From NCBI RefSeq assembly GCF_003967555.1, contig NZ_BIFS01000002.1, forward strand, positions 1,426,001 through 1,490,000: DNA of 64,000 nucleotides, in the 5' to 3' direction. Shown in pieces: positions 33,005 to 41,326 of the stretch. The position numbers and the translations under genes were made by a program. Source of the stretch: Dictyobacter kobayashii (GTDB taxonomy: Bacteria > Chloroflexota > Ktedonobacteria > Ktedonobacterales > Ktedonobacteraceae). The first letter of the stretch is position 1. Every line of letters starts with the position of its first letter. A model generated the notes under the pieces. It was not told the origin of the DNA and did not search any database. It saw only the letters and a program-made list of their open reading frames with translations.

Positions 33005-35122
33005 CTAGCTCCGTTCAATCAGTTCGCGGAAGCGCTTGTAAAACACATATGTGTTGTGGAAGCCGCGGCGGCGATTGCGGTCGTTGCTCCTAAAAATAAT
33101 TACTTCTACTCCGATCGCTTTGCATATTTCGCAATTGCATTTCTTCCATGGCTGGTCTTCCAGCACACGGCGGTACAGAACCTTGTGCTGATCATAGTTG
33201 TATTCCTCGAGCTTATCGATCTCGAGCACAGTCTCCAGGGTTGTTTCTAAATCAAGCTCTCCCTTATCATAGGCGCGCACAGCCTTTAAGGCCTCTTGCT
33301 CTAACTTCTTCAACTCCTCCACGGTAGCCAGGCCCTCGCTAATTAGCGTTCTCACACGGGGGCTTGACTCATAAACAGGCGAAATTCTTAGAGCGGCATA
33401 ACGCCCGCCATCCTCAGTGAAGTAGTTCGTTGTGGCGCTCATCCACGCGCGCCTTAAATAGGTCGCCGAATCGAAACTAGTCACACCAAGCTTGCGGAAC
33501 ATGCGCATCTCATCGCCCTCACGATCGCGAGCTACGCCAAAGAGGTGCAGATCGGTATCTTCCTTTAAGAAGGGAGATACCTCCTTCATGATTTTGTACA
33601 CCTCTTCTGTCTTGGCGCGAGCCAGACCACCCAGCGCCACAAACTTGTAGCCACACTCCAGCAATTCTACAACCGCATCGCGATAGGTTTCGGGTGACCA
33701 TCCCTGGGCGACGCCAACCGGGGTAAACGTATAATTGCCAGTACGGTGCAGCTCTATAAATTCCCGCGCATTCTTGCGGGTGAGTTCGTAGCGATGTTCT
33801 TTCACAGGGTAAAAAGCAGGAATAATTAAGTGATCAATTGAAACGCCATAATCAAAACCGAGATTTTGATAGTAGTCTAGGATCTCCCGTGTCTCATAGG
33901 GAGGATTCTTTTCAGCAACATAGCTAAAAGCGCCACAGTCGCCCAGGATCGGCCCTTCAAAGCGGCCAAAGGCATGAATACCCATCTCGCGAACTAAAGC
34001 CGTTTTATTCGGCCCGTCCTCAACGGTACTCTTCGAGAACAGGAGGCCATCATAGTTAGGCTTAGGGTAAATCTGATGCGCGTGAACCTCATCAATGTAT
34101 TTACGCCTTCCAGGAGTGCCCCTATCATTTTCAAAATCGTATCCCGGATCAACCAGATCATCCCAGTCTGGAATAAAATAGCGCATAGGACGGCCATAAT
34201 TCTTGGCTACTGGCTCGTCCGATGCTTCCATGATCTGGAATAAAGATGGTTGAGTTGCCAGTATCTGGGCTTTAGCTTGCGCAGTAGAAACGCGCCCAGC
34301 CTGGCGAAAGGGACTGACAATATCGAGAAAATGCTGTGGCGTAGGGACATCGAAGAAGCTCTTTAGACGCTCAGTGCTTGTTGGCTGCATATCCAGGACT
34401 GTATCAGCTGTGCCGGGTACGGGTTGAACAATTTGATCAGCAAAGAGTTTGAAAAGGTGCCCTTTAAGTCCAATCAGGTTACAACTGAATGAAATAGAAT
34501 CATCCTGTCCCACCCGTACAAATTTATATGGGTATCCACGCGGAACGCACTTACGACTAGATGGGCCAGATAAGAAAAAGCACGGGAACTTTGGCTTGGG
34601 CTCAAAAGGTAAACCCAGGGAGAATAGATAATTCTCCCCCAGTAAGAAGAAGGCACAGGCATAATCGCCGGTCATTAAGCGATTAGCAGCCTGGGGAATA
34701 TTCAACCTCTTGGCAATTGGTAGAATTTTTGATGCCGGTAAGTCGGCAAAGGTAGCGTTATATGGAGGGAGAGGTTGTTTTTCATCAACTAAACCGAACC
34801 CAGCCGAGACAATTTTCACATCCACCACTTCCGGACCAAAAGCCTTGCGCAGTTCCATGACCCCCTGCATGAGCAATTTATGCTGTAGTCCGCGATAAAG
34901 ATCACCGGCTGGCTTACGATATGCCTCCAATTCTCCGAAATCGCGGGCAACACGATCGTCACTGCCCTCATCCCAGAGGTGCTCGGGCTTTAGTTGCTGC
35001 TTTTGGGAAACACCTGTAAAATCCTTATCTTTTGTACAGGAAGTAACGACCAATATCTTTCCCGGCAGCGGTTCTTTTCTAATAGCTTGTTCATCTGTTG
35101 ATGCATCTGATAACAGCCTCAA
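33005..35122 (-). CDS. dpdA: DpdA, DNA guanine transglycosylase with an N-terminal YaaA/DUF6884-like domain
   Basis: The protein has 705 residues. The C-terminal half is a tRNA-guanine-transglycosylase (TGT) fold. It has LGDCGAFSY (about 394-402, base-recognition Asp region), SIDHLI, FVALGGLARAKT and LHLFGVA. TSFDSATYLRRAW (about 550) holds the position of the nucleophilic Asp, and the zinc site CNCEIC (about 662) ends with a His in RGFHNTY. DpdA exchanges guanine in DNA for preQ0. The N-terminal part (about 22-190: ILVVTSCTKDK, AGDLYRGLQHKL, KIVSAGFGLVDEKQPLPPYN) resembles the YaaA/DUF6884 group, so the protein is longer than single-domain DpdA. The start is a TTG with only a weak ribosome binding site. 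It is the last gene of the xre-led minus operon. Confidence 0.86.
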   Translation of the reverse strand: MRLLSDASTDEQAIRKEPLPGKILVVTSCTKDKDFTGVSQKQQLKPEHLWDEGSDDRVARDFGELEAYRKPAGDLYRGLQHKLLMQGVMELRKAFGPEVVDVKIVSAGFGLVDEKQPLPPYNATFADLPASKILPIAKRLNIPQAANRLMTGDYACAFFLLGENYLFSLGLPFEPKPKFPCFFLSGPSSRKCVPRGYPYKFVRVGQDDSISFSCNLIGLKGHLFKLFADQIVQPVPGTADTVLDMQPTSTERLKSFFDVPTPQHFLDIVSPFRQAGRVSTAQAKAQILATQPSLFQIMEASDEPVAKNYGRPMRYFIPDWDDLVDPGYDFENDRGTPGRRKYIDEVHAHQIYPKPNYDGLLFSKSTVEDGPNKTALVREMGIHAFGRFEGPILGDCGAFSYVAEKNPPYETREILDYYQNLGFDYGVSIDHLIIPAFYPVKEHRYELTRKNAREFIELHRTGNYTFTPVGVAQGWSPETYRDAVVELLECGYKFVALGGLARAKTEEVYKIMKEVSPFLKEDTDLHLFGVARDREGDEMRMFRKLGVTSFDSATYLRRAWMSATTNYFTEDGGRYAALRISPVYESSPRVRTLISEGLATVEELKKLEQEALKAVRAYDKGELDLETTLETVLEIDKLEEYNYDQHKVLYRRVLEDQPWKKCNCEICKAIGVEVIIFRSNDRNRRRGFHNTYVFYKRFRELIERS

Positions 35123-35213
35123 TGTTTTACCCTACGTCCTCTTCTATATCAACAAAATTGCTCAATTGATTAGAGACAAATTATAACTCTTCTAGCCTAG
35201 AAATAATAGACAC

Positions 35214-35861
35214 CTAGCCTCTTTGGAGGCGCACTTCGAGCTGTTTATAGAGGTCAGGCAAGTGTTCTGCAATTTTAGCCAGAAATGGCGCATTGAATTG
35301 ATCTACCGAAAGGCGGAAGCCACGGCGACTAAAATCAACCAGAACGGCAACCTCTTTTCGCGTAAAATTTTGCTTTAAAATGGGAGTAGTTCGAATAGAC
35401 TGCACCTGATCCTCAGTAGAAATTGAGGCATCATTGAGCGCAACCCGTAACTGCTCCTGACTTCTCTCATACTGCATCTGATCAACCATTGAAGCTAACA
35501 CCAATGCCGTATGCAATTGCGACAATGTACATGTTTGAATAAACATGCGAACAGAATTTTGTAGATCTTCCGATAATCTAAGCAACGTAGACAGCTTTCG
35601 CGACGCATCATCTTGCAGCAGTCCCAACTCACAAAGCTTGATGAACATAGAGCTGACATCCTCGTGATCCTTCAACTGTGTCAACACATTTAGAGATACC
35701 TGTACCTCATCAATGAACTCTGCGAGCGGGCGTTCATTTAAACGGAAATCGAACTCAATATCCTGAGAACGAATAGAAGAAAGCAAATACAGCGCGTGAT
35801 CTAACGGAATATCAGCCGCTATATCTCCAAGCATCACCCCATCGTAAATGTTCTCACGCAA
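35214..35861 (-). CDS. Small helical protein of the dpdA operon (DpdI-like by position)
   Basis: The protein has 215 residues from a TTG at 35859-35861. The frame is open further upstream over the end of the ATPase gene, so the true start could be earlier, although no ATG exists there. It is mostly alpha-helical and acidic, with no recognised motif. The best ordered part is FTRKEVAVLVDFSRRGFRLS near residue 170. Direct similarity to DpdI is not evident. The analogy is size (215 against 228 residues) and place directly after a DpdH-like ATPase. It lies 91 bp upstream of dpdA. Confidence 0.6.
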   Translation of the reverse strand: MRENIYDGVMLGDIAADIPLDHALYLLSSIRSQDIEFDFRLNERPLAEFIDEVQVSLNVLTQLKDHEDVSSMFIKLCELGLLQDDASRKLSTLLRLSEDLQNSVRMFIQTCTLSQLHTALVLASMVDQMQYERSQEQLRVALNDASISTEDQVQSIRTTPILKQNFTRKEVAVLVDFSRRGFRLSVDQFNAPFLAKIAEHLPDLYKQLEVRLQRG

Positions 35862-35890
35862 TTTAAAACAGTCATCGAATAGGCGCCGAA

Positions 35891-38086
35891 TCAGGCTAAT
35901 AGCGCTAACAGATAAACGCGGCCTAGCGCGCTCCAGCGAGGGGGATAATGCTGAGGCAAAAACAATTCCACTTGTATACTCGCTTCGATAGCGGGTGGAA
36001 GCTCAACTACGAGAAACCCCAGGTTGCGCGCCCAGAGGAAAAGGGAAAAGGCAAATTGAGGGATGGACATTCCCAACTGTGCCTCGAGTCTATTTTTATT
36101 GTCATCCCTATATATGATCGATCGGAACATAATGCGAGAAAGTTTCCCACTGGTCGCGATCATTCCTCGCACATCCTGCTCCATTCTGCCGGCGGTATCC
36201 GCATAATCGTATAACAAATACGCGAGCGGCCCTATTTCCCGTTCCAGTGCAAGCCCAGAGTAATCGTCAACGCCCTCCAACTGAATGGGAGGCAAAGTAT
36301 CGAAACGCGCTTGCATCCAACGCAAACTATGACTTGACTTCGCGGTATTCAATCGCGTCATGCAATCTACGGCATAACCGTCCTTAATGACTTTCGCAGT
36401 ACCACGGCGCATATTCCTCAGCAGTTGTTTGTTCAACTCTTCGTTTTGTAGCCATGCTTTCACAGCCTCTTTCCCCGGATCGACCTCAACCTCTTGTTTC
36501 TTGTTCGAAGATTGAGTCTCATCCTTGCCCACGGCATGCTTAACGAGCGTCATAATGATAGGAGGTTCTTGCTGTACATCTTCTGGTACTCCAAAAAAAG
36601 TATAGATTGCGGACAAGTCTTCCCCGCATGTCTGACCAATTTGCCCTTCGGACAGGGGGCTATAGTACTCATAAATATGGGCCAAACGTGCGTCGCTATG
36701 GAAAACTGCCTGCTCAGGTTTAATGTAATCTTGAAGCACTGCCAGAAGTTCCTCATCTCGAGAAAGACGTTCGACAATTTCACGCAAATAAAGGGTAAAA
36801 TAGCGAACTTTCCCCTTTCCCTCCGGCAACGCCCTGAATAGGCGTCGCAAAATGTTTTCGTTAAACGGTGCCAGGATATCTTCGTCATACCCAAGGTCAA
36901 GGAGAACACAATGCTTGAATGAAGGGCAGGATTTATTGCATGGAACGCCATTGAACCGTTTATATTCCCCGAGATAGAGACGAGCATAATCAGTGCAGTT
37001 CTTCTCATTTAAAAAGGAAGATGATAACCCATACTCATCTGAAAGCCAGAGCTTTCGCACTCGATCATCGATCGTATCTAAATATTGGATACGATCGAGT
37101 AGCTCTTTACCCCGCAAAGTGGAATCCAGTGAGTTGGGGGTTACCCCGACGAGCACATCCCAGCAACCCTCTTCTAAGGTCATAAAGTAGTCCAATAAAT
37201 CTGTAGCGAACAGATTAATGGATTGCACCAAGTCATCAATCAACAAAATTGGCCGCTGATGATAGGTCTCTTGAATATAAAAAGCGACGCGCTTAAGGAG
37301 CACTGCGAAGTTAAGGCCTTCGAATAATTGTTCTCGAAAGACTTTCAATATTGCATGACGCAAAGCTTCATATTCAAGTGGAATGGGAATGGCGCTATCG
37401 CGGAGCATTTGATTGAGGTCCTCACGACTGAACAACTCGATGAACTGCTCAATATTGCTATCAACCACATTCATAGCCGAAAAGTAGCGTTCCAAGTTGG
37501 ATTGAACAACATCAATGAGATGATAATATAAGGCATTAATATGATCATCTGAAGTAAGCAATTGCTCAAGCGCTGTTAAAACCAGGATTTTCGCAAATGT
37601 ACGGGGCTTCTGCCGGCACTCCTCCCAACGGCGTTGAGTAGCTTCCTGAAAAATGGGCTCAGGCAATAAATGTTGAAACCGCTGAAAGATATGGAAGATA
37701 TCGAGGTCAGTTCGCGAAATGCGTATCATGACTCCTGCTCTCACCTGATCGCATTGCTCTACCTGAGTTTGCAACCAACGAAGTAGCTCCGACTTGCCAG
37801 ATCCTGCCGCCCCGTAGAGGATCATGACACGGTTTCCCACGGTCTTGTTCGGCTGCAATAATTCGGTCAGCAGTTCGTTTTCAGAAAGGGCCGTAGTCCT
37901 GCCGAAATGATGTGACTGAAGAGTCATTGGAAAATGCGTGCGTAGAAAGTCGCTGGCCCCGTTTGACAGATAGCGCTGGTCTGCAGTTAAGGCAAACACA
38001 TTGATACCTCGAGAGGAAAGGCAGGGTAATTTTGATACGGGCAAACCATTGGGTTGGTGAACTTGTATACCTGATATTTTTTTCAT
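35891..38086 (-). CDS. P-loop ATPase related to DpdH
   Basis: The protein is about 731 residues from the ATG at 38084-38086, which overlaps the stop of the preceding gene (ATGA); AGAGGA lies upstream. An earlier in-frame start would add 27 residues but sits inside the neighbour. Walker A is LYGAAGSGKSELLRW (about 87-101) and Walker B is ILLIDDLVQSI (about 281). A cysteine cluster, CNKSCPSFKHC, lies near residue 380, followed by LAPFNENILRRLFRAL. DpdH has the same order: Walker A, Walker B about 200-230 residues later, a CxxC-type cluster about 100 residues after that, and then PFNEEAIWTMYQQL. It is therefore probably a DpdH paralogue or a related ATPase (inference). Confidence 0.72.
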   Translation of the reverse strand: MKKISGIQVHQPNGLPVSKLPCLSSRGINVFALTADQRYLSNGASDFLRTHFPMTLQSHHFGRTTALSENELLTELLQPNKTVGNRVMILYGAAGSGKSELLRWLQTQVEQCDQVRAGVMIRISRTDLDIFHIFQRFQHLLPEPIFQEATQRRWEECRQKPRTFAKILVLTALEQLLTSDDHINALYYHLIDVVQSNLERYFSAMNVVDSNIEQFIELFSREDLNQMLRDSAIPIPLEYEALRHAILKVFREQLFEGLNFAVLLKRVAFYIQETYHQRPILLIDDLVQSINLFATDLLDYFMTLEEGCWDVLVGVTPNSLDSTLRGKELLDRIQYLDTIDDRVRKLWLSDEYGLSSSFLNEKNCTDYARLYLGEYKRFNGVPCNKSCPSFKHCVLLDLGYDEDILAPFNENILRRLFRALPEGKGKVRYFTLYLREIVERLSRDEELLAVLQDYIKPEQAVFHSDARLAHIYEYYSPLSEGQIGQTCGEDLSAIYTFFGVPEDVQQEPPIIMTLVKHAVGKDETQSSNKKQEVEVDPGKEAVKAWLQNEELNKQLLRNMRRGTAKVIKDGYAVDCMTRLNTAKSSHSLRWMQARFDTLPPIQLEGVDDYSGLALEREIGPLAYLLYDYADTAGRMEQDVRGMIATSGKLSRIMFRSIIYRDDNKNRLEAQLGMSIPQFAFSLFLWARNLGFLVVELPPAIEASIQVELFLPQHYPPRWSALGRVYLLALLA

Positions 38087-38856
38087 AACATTTTTATTCC
38101 TCTTAAACGACGTGTTCCAAAGTATGGGCGCGAGGGAGAGTCCTGCTTCGTTGAAAGTTTGATACAATCTTGCTGTTCTAAATGCTCTAATGTGGCGAGA
38201 ATAGGGAGGGATACTTCATCGCGGGAAGTAAGGCAGGGTAAATAGCATTGTAAATAATCTTCCAGGAATTCTTGCAGCGTCCCTTCTCTTTGAGGCCAGT
38301 ATTGCATAATATGATGCACTAAATTGGGATTATACTGGCAGAGAAAACCGCTTCCCATACGATATCCTACGCCCAAAAATTCCATAACCCGTTTCCACGC
38401 ATTTACCTTTTCAATGCTGATGCCACCTATCTGCTGGGCTAACTCTAGTTGGTTAGCCGCCCCGTGTACATCGCCAACCCAAACTCTATTGGGTAATACA
38501 TAGAGTTGCTCTAACAACGTTATGTAGAGATGATCGGTCATAATGCCCCTGGGAAAAAGCTGTTCCATTTTGCGGAAACGACGAAGGAGCAACGCAGAGA
38601 AGGCGAGCTTTTCCTCTATATCATCTTCAAAGGGGGTGGTGGCATAGCAATCGTCCCCCTCTATTAACTCTGCGGATCGTAAATAAGTTAAGCCGTCATC
38701 GATATTTTTGGTCTGGCCTTTTGAACTGATATTGGCATGGGGTACAAAAGAAGCATACACAAATGCGCGATCAACGCCGCCATGGCTATGCGTATGTTTT
38801 CGTATGAACGAATAGAGGGACTCCAACTCCGGCCCATATACAGTGACAAATAACAT
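38083..38856 (-). CDS. Winged-helix-like protein related to DpdG
   Basis: The protein has 257 residues. VNAWKRVMEFLGVGYRMGSG (about 153-172) corresponds to FVGWRMWASFLGIGWSVKRG of DpdG. Both are followed by a leucine-rich segment (QYWP / ILPLFS), an acidic helix and a terminal winged-helix-like stretch (LPILATLEHLEQQDCIKLS against LSTGLRQLHNTKHIQLIRQ). No catalytic motif is seen. It is coupled to the ATPase by an ATGA overlap and starts 36 bp after the xre gene. Together with the ATPase it forms a second G-H-like pair in the island. Confidence 0.65.
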   Translation of the reverse strand: MLFVTVYGPELESLYSFIRKHTHSHGGVDRAFVYASFVPHANISSKGQTKNIDDGLTYLRSAELIEGDDCYATTPFEDDIEEKLAFSALLLRRFRKMEQLFPRGIMTDHLYITLLEQLYVLPNRVWVGDVHGAANQLELAQQIGGISIEKVNAWKRVMEFLGVGYRMGSGFLCQYNPNLVHHIMQYWPQREGTLQEFLEDYLQCYLPCLTSRDEVSLPILATLEHLEQQDCIKLSTKQDSPSRPYFGTRRLRGIKML

Positions 38857-38892
38857 AAATACACGTAACCTTTACAACAAGTAATGGTTCTC

Positions 38893-39333
38893 TCAAGATG
38901 GAGGTTTTTCTTCATGATGAGAGGAACTCTCAGCTAGCGATGCAGCCACGTTCAGAACAATTTTCATTTGCGCAGGACTCAATTGCTGACCTAGCTGAAC
39001 CAATTGAATCATATCTTCACGGTGAAGAGCGGATAAAAGCTCTTGAGAAAACTCAGGAGTCGATACCAGTATTACTGAGTTTGGATCAGCGTGCTCCCCA
39101 TTAAACACAAATACAAGAGGCAATTTCAATGCTCTGGCAATCTTTTGCAACGTCATTAAAGTGGGACTAGCCTGACCCTTTTCAATGGTACCGATATGAG
39201 TATACGTCAGCGGCTTTTCGCCTTTTATAAGCTGCTTTTTCGATAAGTTTGCCAATTGTCGCAAGCTTATTCCTTTGCTTTCTCGCTTCTCTCGCAAATA
39301 CTTCCCTAAGTCATCTCTGTCCACTTGCGTCAC
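38893..39333 (-). CDS. XRE-family transcriptional regulator
   Basis: The protein has 146 residues with an N-terminal HTH_3 domain: LGKYLREKRESKGISLRQLA, then YTHIGTIEKGQASPTLMTLQKIARALKLPL (recognition helix and closing helix). The C-terminal 70 residues are helical, perhaps for dimerisation. The start is a GTG; no ATG is available and the Shine-Dalgarno is weak. It heads the minus operon that ends with dpdA and is divergent from the second transglycosylase gene, so it probably controls both directions through the palindrome between them. Confidence 0.85.
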   Translation of the reverse strand: MTQVDRDDLGKYLREKRESKGISLRQLANLSKKQLIKGEKPLTYTHIGTIEKGQASPTLMTLQKIARALKLPLVFVFNGEHADPNSVILVSTPEFSQELLSALHREDMIQLVQLGQQLSPAQMKIVLNVAASLAESSSHHEEKPPS

Positions 39334-39347
39334 CGTTTCTTTTAGTG

Positions 39348-39365
39348 TAACATAGTGTTATGTTA
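39348..39365. promoter_or_regulatory. Palindromic operator candidate between xre and the second tgt-like gene
   Basis: TAACATA (39348-39354) and its exact reverse complement TATGTTA (39359-39365) are separated by GTGT. A 7-4-7 palindrome in the 55-bp divergent spacer, within promoter distance of both genes, is what an XRE dimer would bind. It is assigned from position and symmetry only. Confidence 0.55.
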
Positions 39366-39388
39366 TTTTCAACACCGAGGAATATACA

Positions 39389-40402
39389 ATGGAATTTTAC
39401 GTAAGCTGGTCGCACAGCGATCCGCTCTATCAACTTTACGATGAGCGTTGCAGCATGCTTATCAGTATCACTGCGGTGAGCCATATCTGGCGGCTATCTC
39501 GCTTTCCGAAGTTACCTTATCACGTTATGCTTGATAGCGGGAGTTACAGCTATATCTCAAATGGCTTATCACTACCAACGCCAAAGGCGGTCTTCCAGCG
39601 GCAACTGGCCATACTGATGGGCACAACAACTCCTGCAATAGTCTGCTCTGTCGACCATCCCATATTTGGCAAAAGTCTTTCACTAACTGATAAAAATCGC
39701 GCAATTGATAAGACTATCGCCAATTCCTGGGAATTAAAGACACTGGTAGCAGAATACTATAGGAGCGTTGGAATTGACAAGCAAAATCTCCCGCTGATAG
39801 AACCTTTGGCAATAGTTCAGGGCTACGATACAGCTTCGCTAAAATACTGTGCACGCCAACTACAGGCGATGGGACATACTCGCTTTGGGCTGGGCTCTAT
39901 GGCACATCTCTACAATATGAAGGAGATTGTACGGCGCGTCGAAGCAGTTCAATCAGTGGTAGGTAAGCCCATTCATATCTTCGGCGTCAGCGCTATCGAG
40001 ACGATGAAAATTTTAGAAGAGCTCCAGGTCGCCTCTGTTGACTCAGCGCGCCCGATCAAATCAGCGATCTATAACGCCATTTTGTATAGCGAGCCATTTC
40101 AGCGTTTTGGTATCGCGGGGAGTATCTTTCGCAATGGCGAAAAAAAATTCAGTGATCACAAGTTGTTAGAACAGCTATCTCGACCATGCCCCTGCCCCGT
40201 ATGCAACAATAACATTAATAACAATATACTGAAGCTTAAAGTGAGGAAGTACTTGCTTTTACGAGCAATCCATAACTACTACCATGTAAAGAAGATGATT
40301 GCAGGATGGACAGAAGAGAACGAGGTCAAAAAAATCGAAAGCAATCTATATCAATCCGTTCATCATCAACAAGATACTCCACATCCCATCGGCATTGAGT
40401 GA
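39389..40402 (+). CDS. Second TGT-like transglycosylase (DpdA-like, short form)
   Basis: The protein has 337 residues. LDSGSYSYIS (about 47-56) matches the base-recognition loop (LGDCGAFSY in DpdA). RFGLGSMAH and IHIFGVSA give the barrel strands. ASVDSARPIKSAI (about 215-227) fits the nucleophile region (SFDSATYLRRAW in DpdA). The zinc site is CPCPVC (about 267-272) with a later His in AIHNYYH. It is a single TGT barrel without the N-terminal domain of the DpdA at 33005 and is clearly divergent from it. GAGG lies upstream of the ATG. It is divergent from xre, with the QueF-like gene downstream. The substrate may be DNA or another nucleic acid. Confidence 0.8.
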   Translation: MEFYVSWSHSDPLYQLYDERCSMLISITAVSHIWRLSRFPKLPYHVMLDSGSYSYISNGLSLPTPKAVFQRQLAILMGTTTPAIVCSVDHPIFGKSLSLTDKNRAIDKTIANSWELKTLVAEYYRSVGIDKQNLPLIEPLAIVQGYDTASLKYCARQLQAMGHTRFGLGSMAHLYNMKEIVRRVEAVQSVVGKPIHIFGVSAIETMKILEELQVASVDSARPIKSAIYNAILYSEPFQRFGIAGSIFRNGEKKFSDHKLLEQLSRPCPCPVCNNNINNNILKLKVRKYLLLRAIHNYYHVKKMIAGWTEENEVKKIESNLYQSVHHQQDTPHPIGIE

Positions 40403-40533
40403 GAGCATTATGGAGCTCAAAGAATAAAGCAGAAAGGGCTATTAACCTATACACCATAGGGATCATGAGCTAATCTATAAAGACCAGGCATATTGAACCT
40501 CTTAGGCGTAGAATTGCTAGAGGAGATTTTTCC

Positions 40534-40920
40534 GTGATTGAATTAGTAGCTTTGCCGAATAATCCTACAGGACAAAGGATGCTCGAACAGCATATTATAG
40601 ATATTCCTCCGTGCTGCCCAGTTAGCAAAAATCCTCGACCTGGTTCTACTATTACGATATCTTATCGAGCAAAAGAACTCGTGCTAGATATTACGCCCCT
40701 ATATGCATATATTCGTACCTTTGTCGGGGGACTCAGAAATGACGAGGGGCAACTGTTAGTACGCGATATGGAAGGTATGCTTTTAAAGATTGCGCATGAC
40801 TGTGCCCAGGTCGTGGACGTACCAGTACGAGTTACCGCCAATCTAATAGTGCTACCAAAACAGCATATGCGTGTCGTTGCAAGAGGGTATCCATCCAAGA
40901 CAGGACATATCAATTCTTGA
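40534..40920 (+). CDS. QueF-like T-fold protein with altered active site
   Basis: The protein has 128 residues from a GTG with AGAGGAG about 8 nt upstream. The pattern IPPCCPVSKNPRPGSTITIS, then LYAYIRTFVGG and DMEGMLLKIAHDC, matches the one-domain T-fold of QueF (NADPH-dependent preQ0 reductase). There the cysteine of CPxTGQPD attacks the nitrile. The Cys is kept (C28), but the Asp seven residues later is Arg, and the ESKSLK motif that defines QueF is replaced (VLDITPLYAYI). So it is probably not an ordinary reductase. A nitrile-processing or base-binding role is inferred from its place 131 bp after a transglycosylase gene. Confidence 0.65.
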   Translation: MIELVALPNNPTGQRMLEQHIIDIPPCCPVSKNPRPGSTITISYRAKELVLDITPLYAYIRTFVGGLRNDEGQLLVRDMEGMLLKIAHDCAQVVDVPVRVTANLIVLPKQHMRVVARGYPSKTGHINS

Positions 40921-41326
40921 AGAGGATAAAAGCAGTCCAGGCGTTACCAATTTTTTCGCGCGCTTGAGACGATTTGACAGAGAGTGCTACTCATTCTTTT
41001 ATATCAATAATCAGAGTTACTGCTAGATTAGACTTTAGATGCCATGTGCCAGCAAATACACCAAATCCATCATCCTGATATCTCTCCCATTTATCATAAA
41101 GTTGCTCATTGGGGCTAATTCCTCCCGTACTGACTTACCAATTTTCCTTGCCTGATCCTCCGTCTACTGCATACTTGAACCTGCCTTATATCAAACTAAT
41201 CATATATCCAATAGAGAGGAGAATAACGATAGTACATTCAGATTGAATTTAAACTTTATACAGTGAAATCACTTGACCTTGCTCTTGATTCTGCAAAAGC
41301 AAGGCCAAAATGCCAATGATCAAAGA
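40921..41326 (-). pseudogene. Spacer with the eroded end of a minus-strand gene
   Basis: On the minus strand, about 41170 to 40990, one frame ends with WERYQDDGFGVFAGTWHLKS and LAVTLIIDIKE before a stop. The upstream continuation (ARKIGKSVREELAPMSN) is in another frame. A single frameshift near 41110 would join them. Neither part has a start codon in a good context, so this is a small remnant of unknown family. The rest of the 400 bp holds nothing recognisable. Confidence 0.3.

Noticed and set aside
32945..33250. 101-codon plus-strand frame
   Set aside because: It is antisense to the zinc-binding end of dpdA, which carries a clear CNCEIC motif.
36550..37008. 152-codon minus-strand frame
   Set aside because: It lies in another frame inside the DpdH-like ATPase gene, has no ribosome binding site and no recognisable motif.
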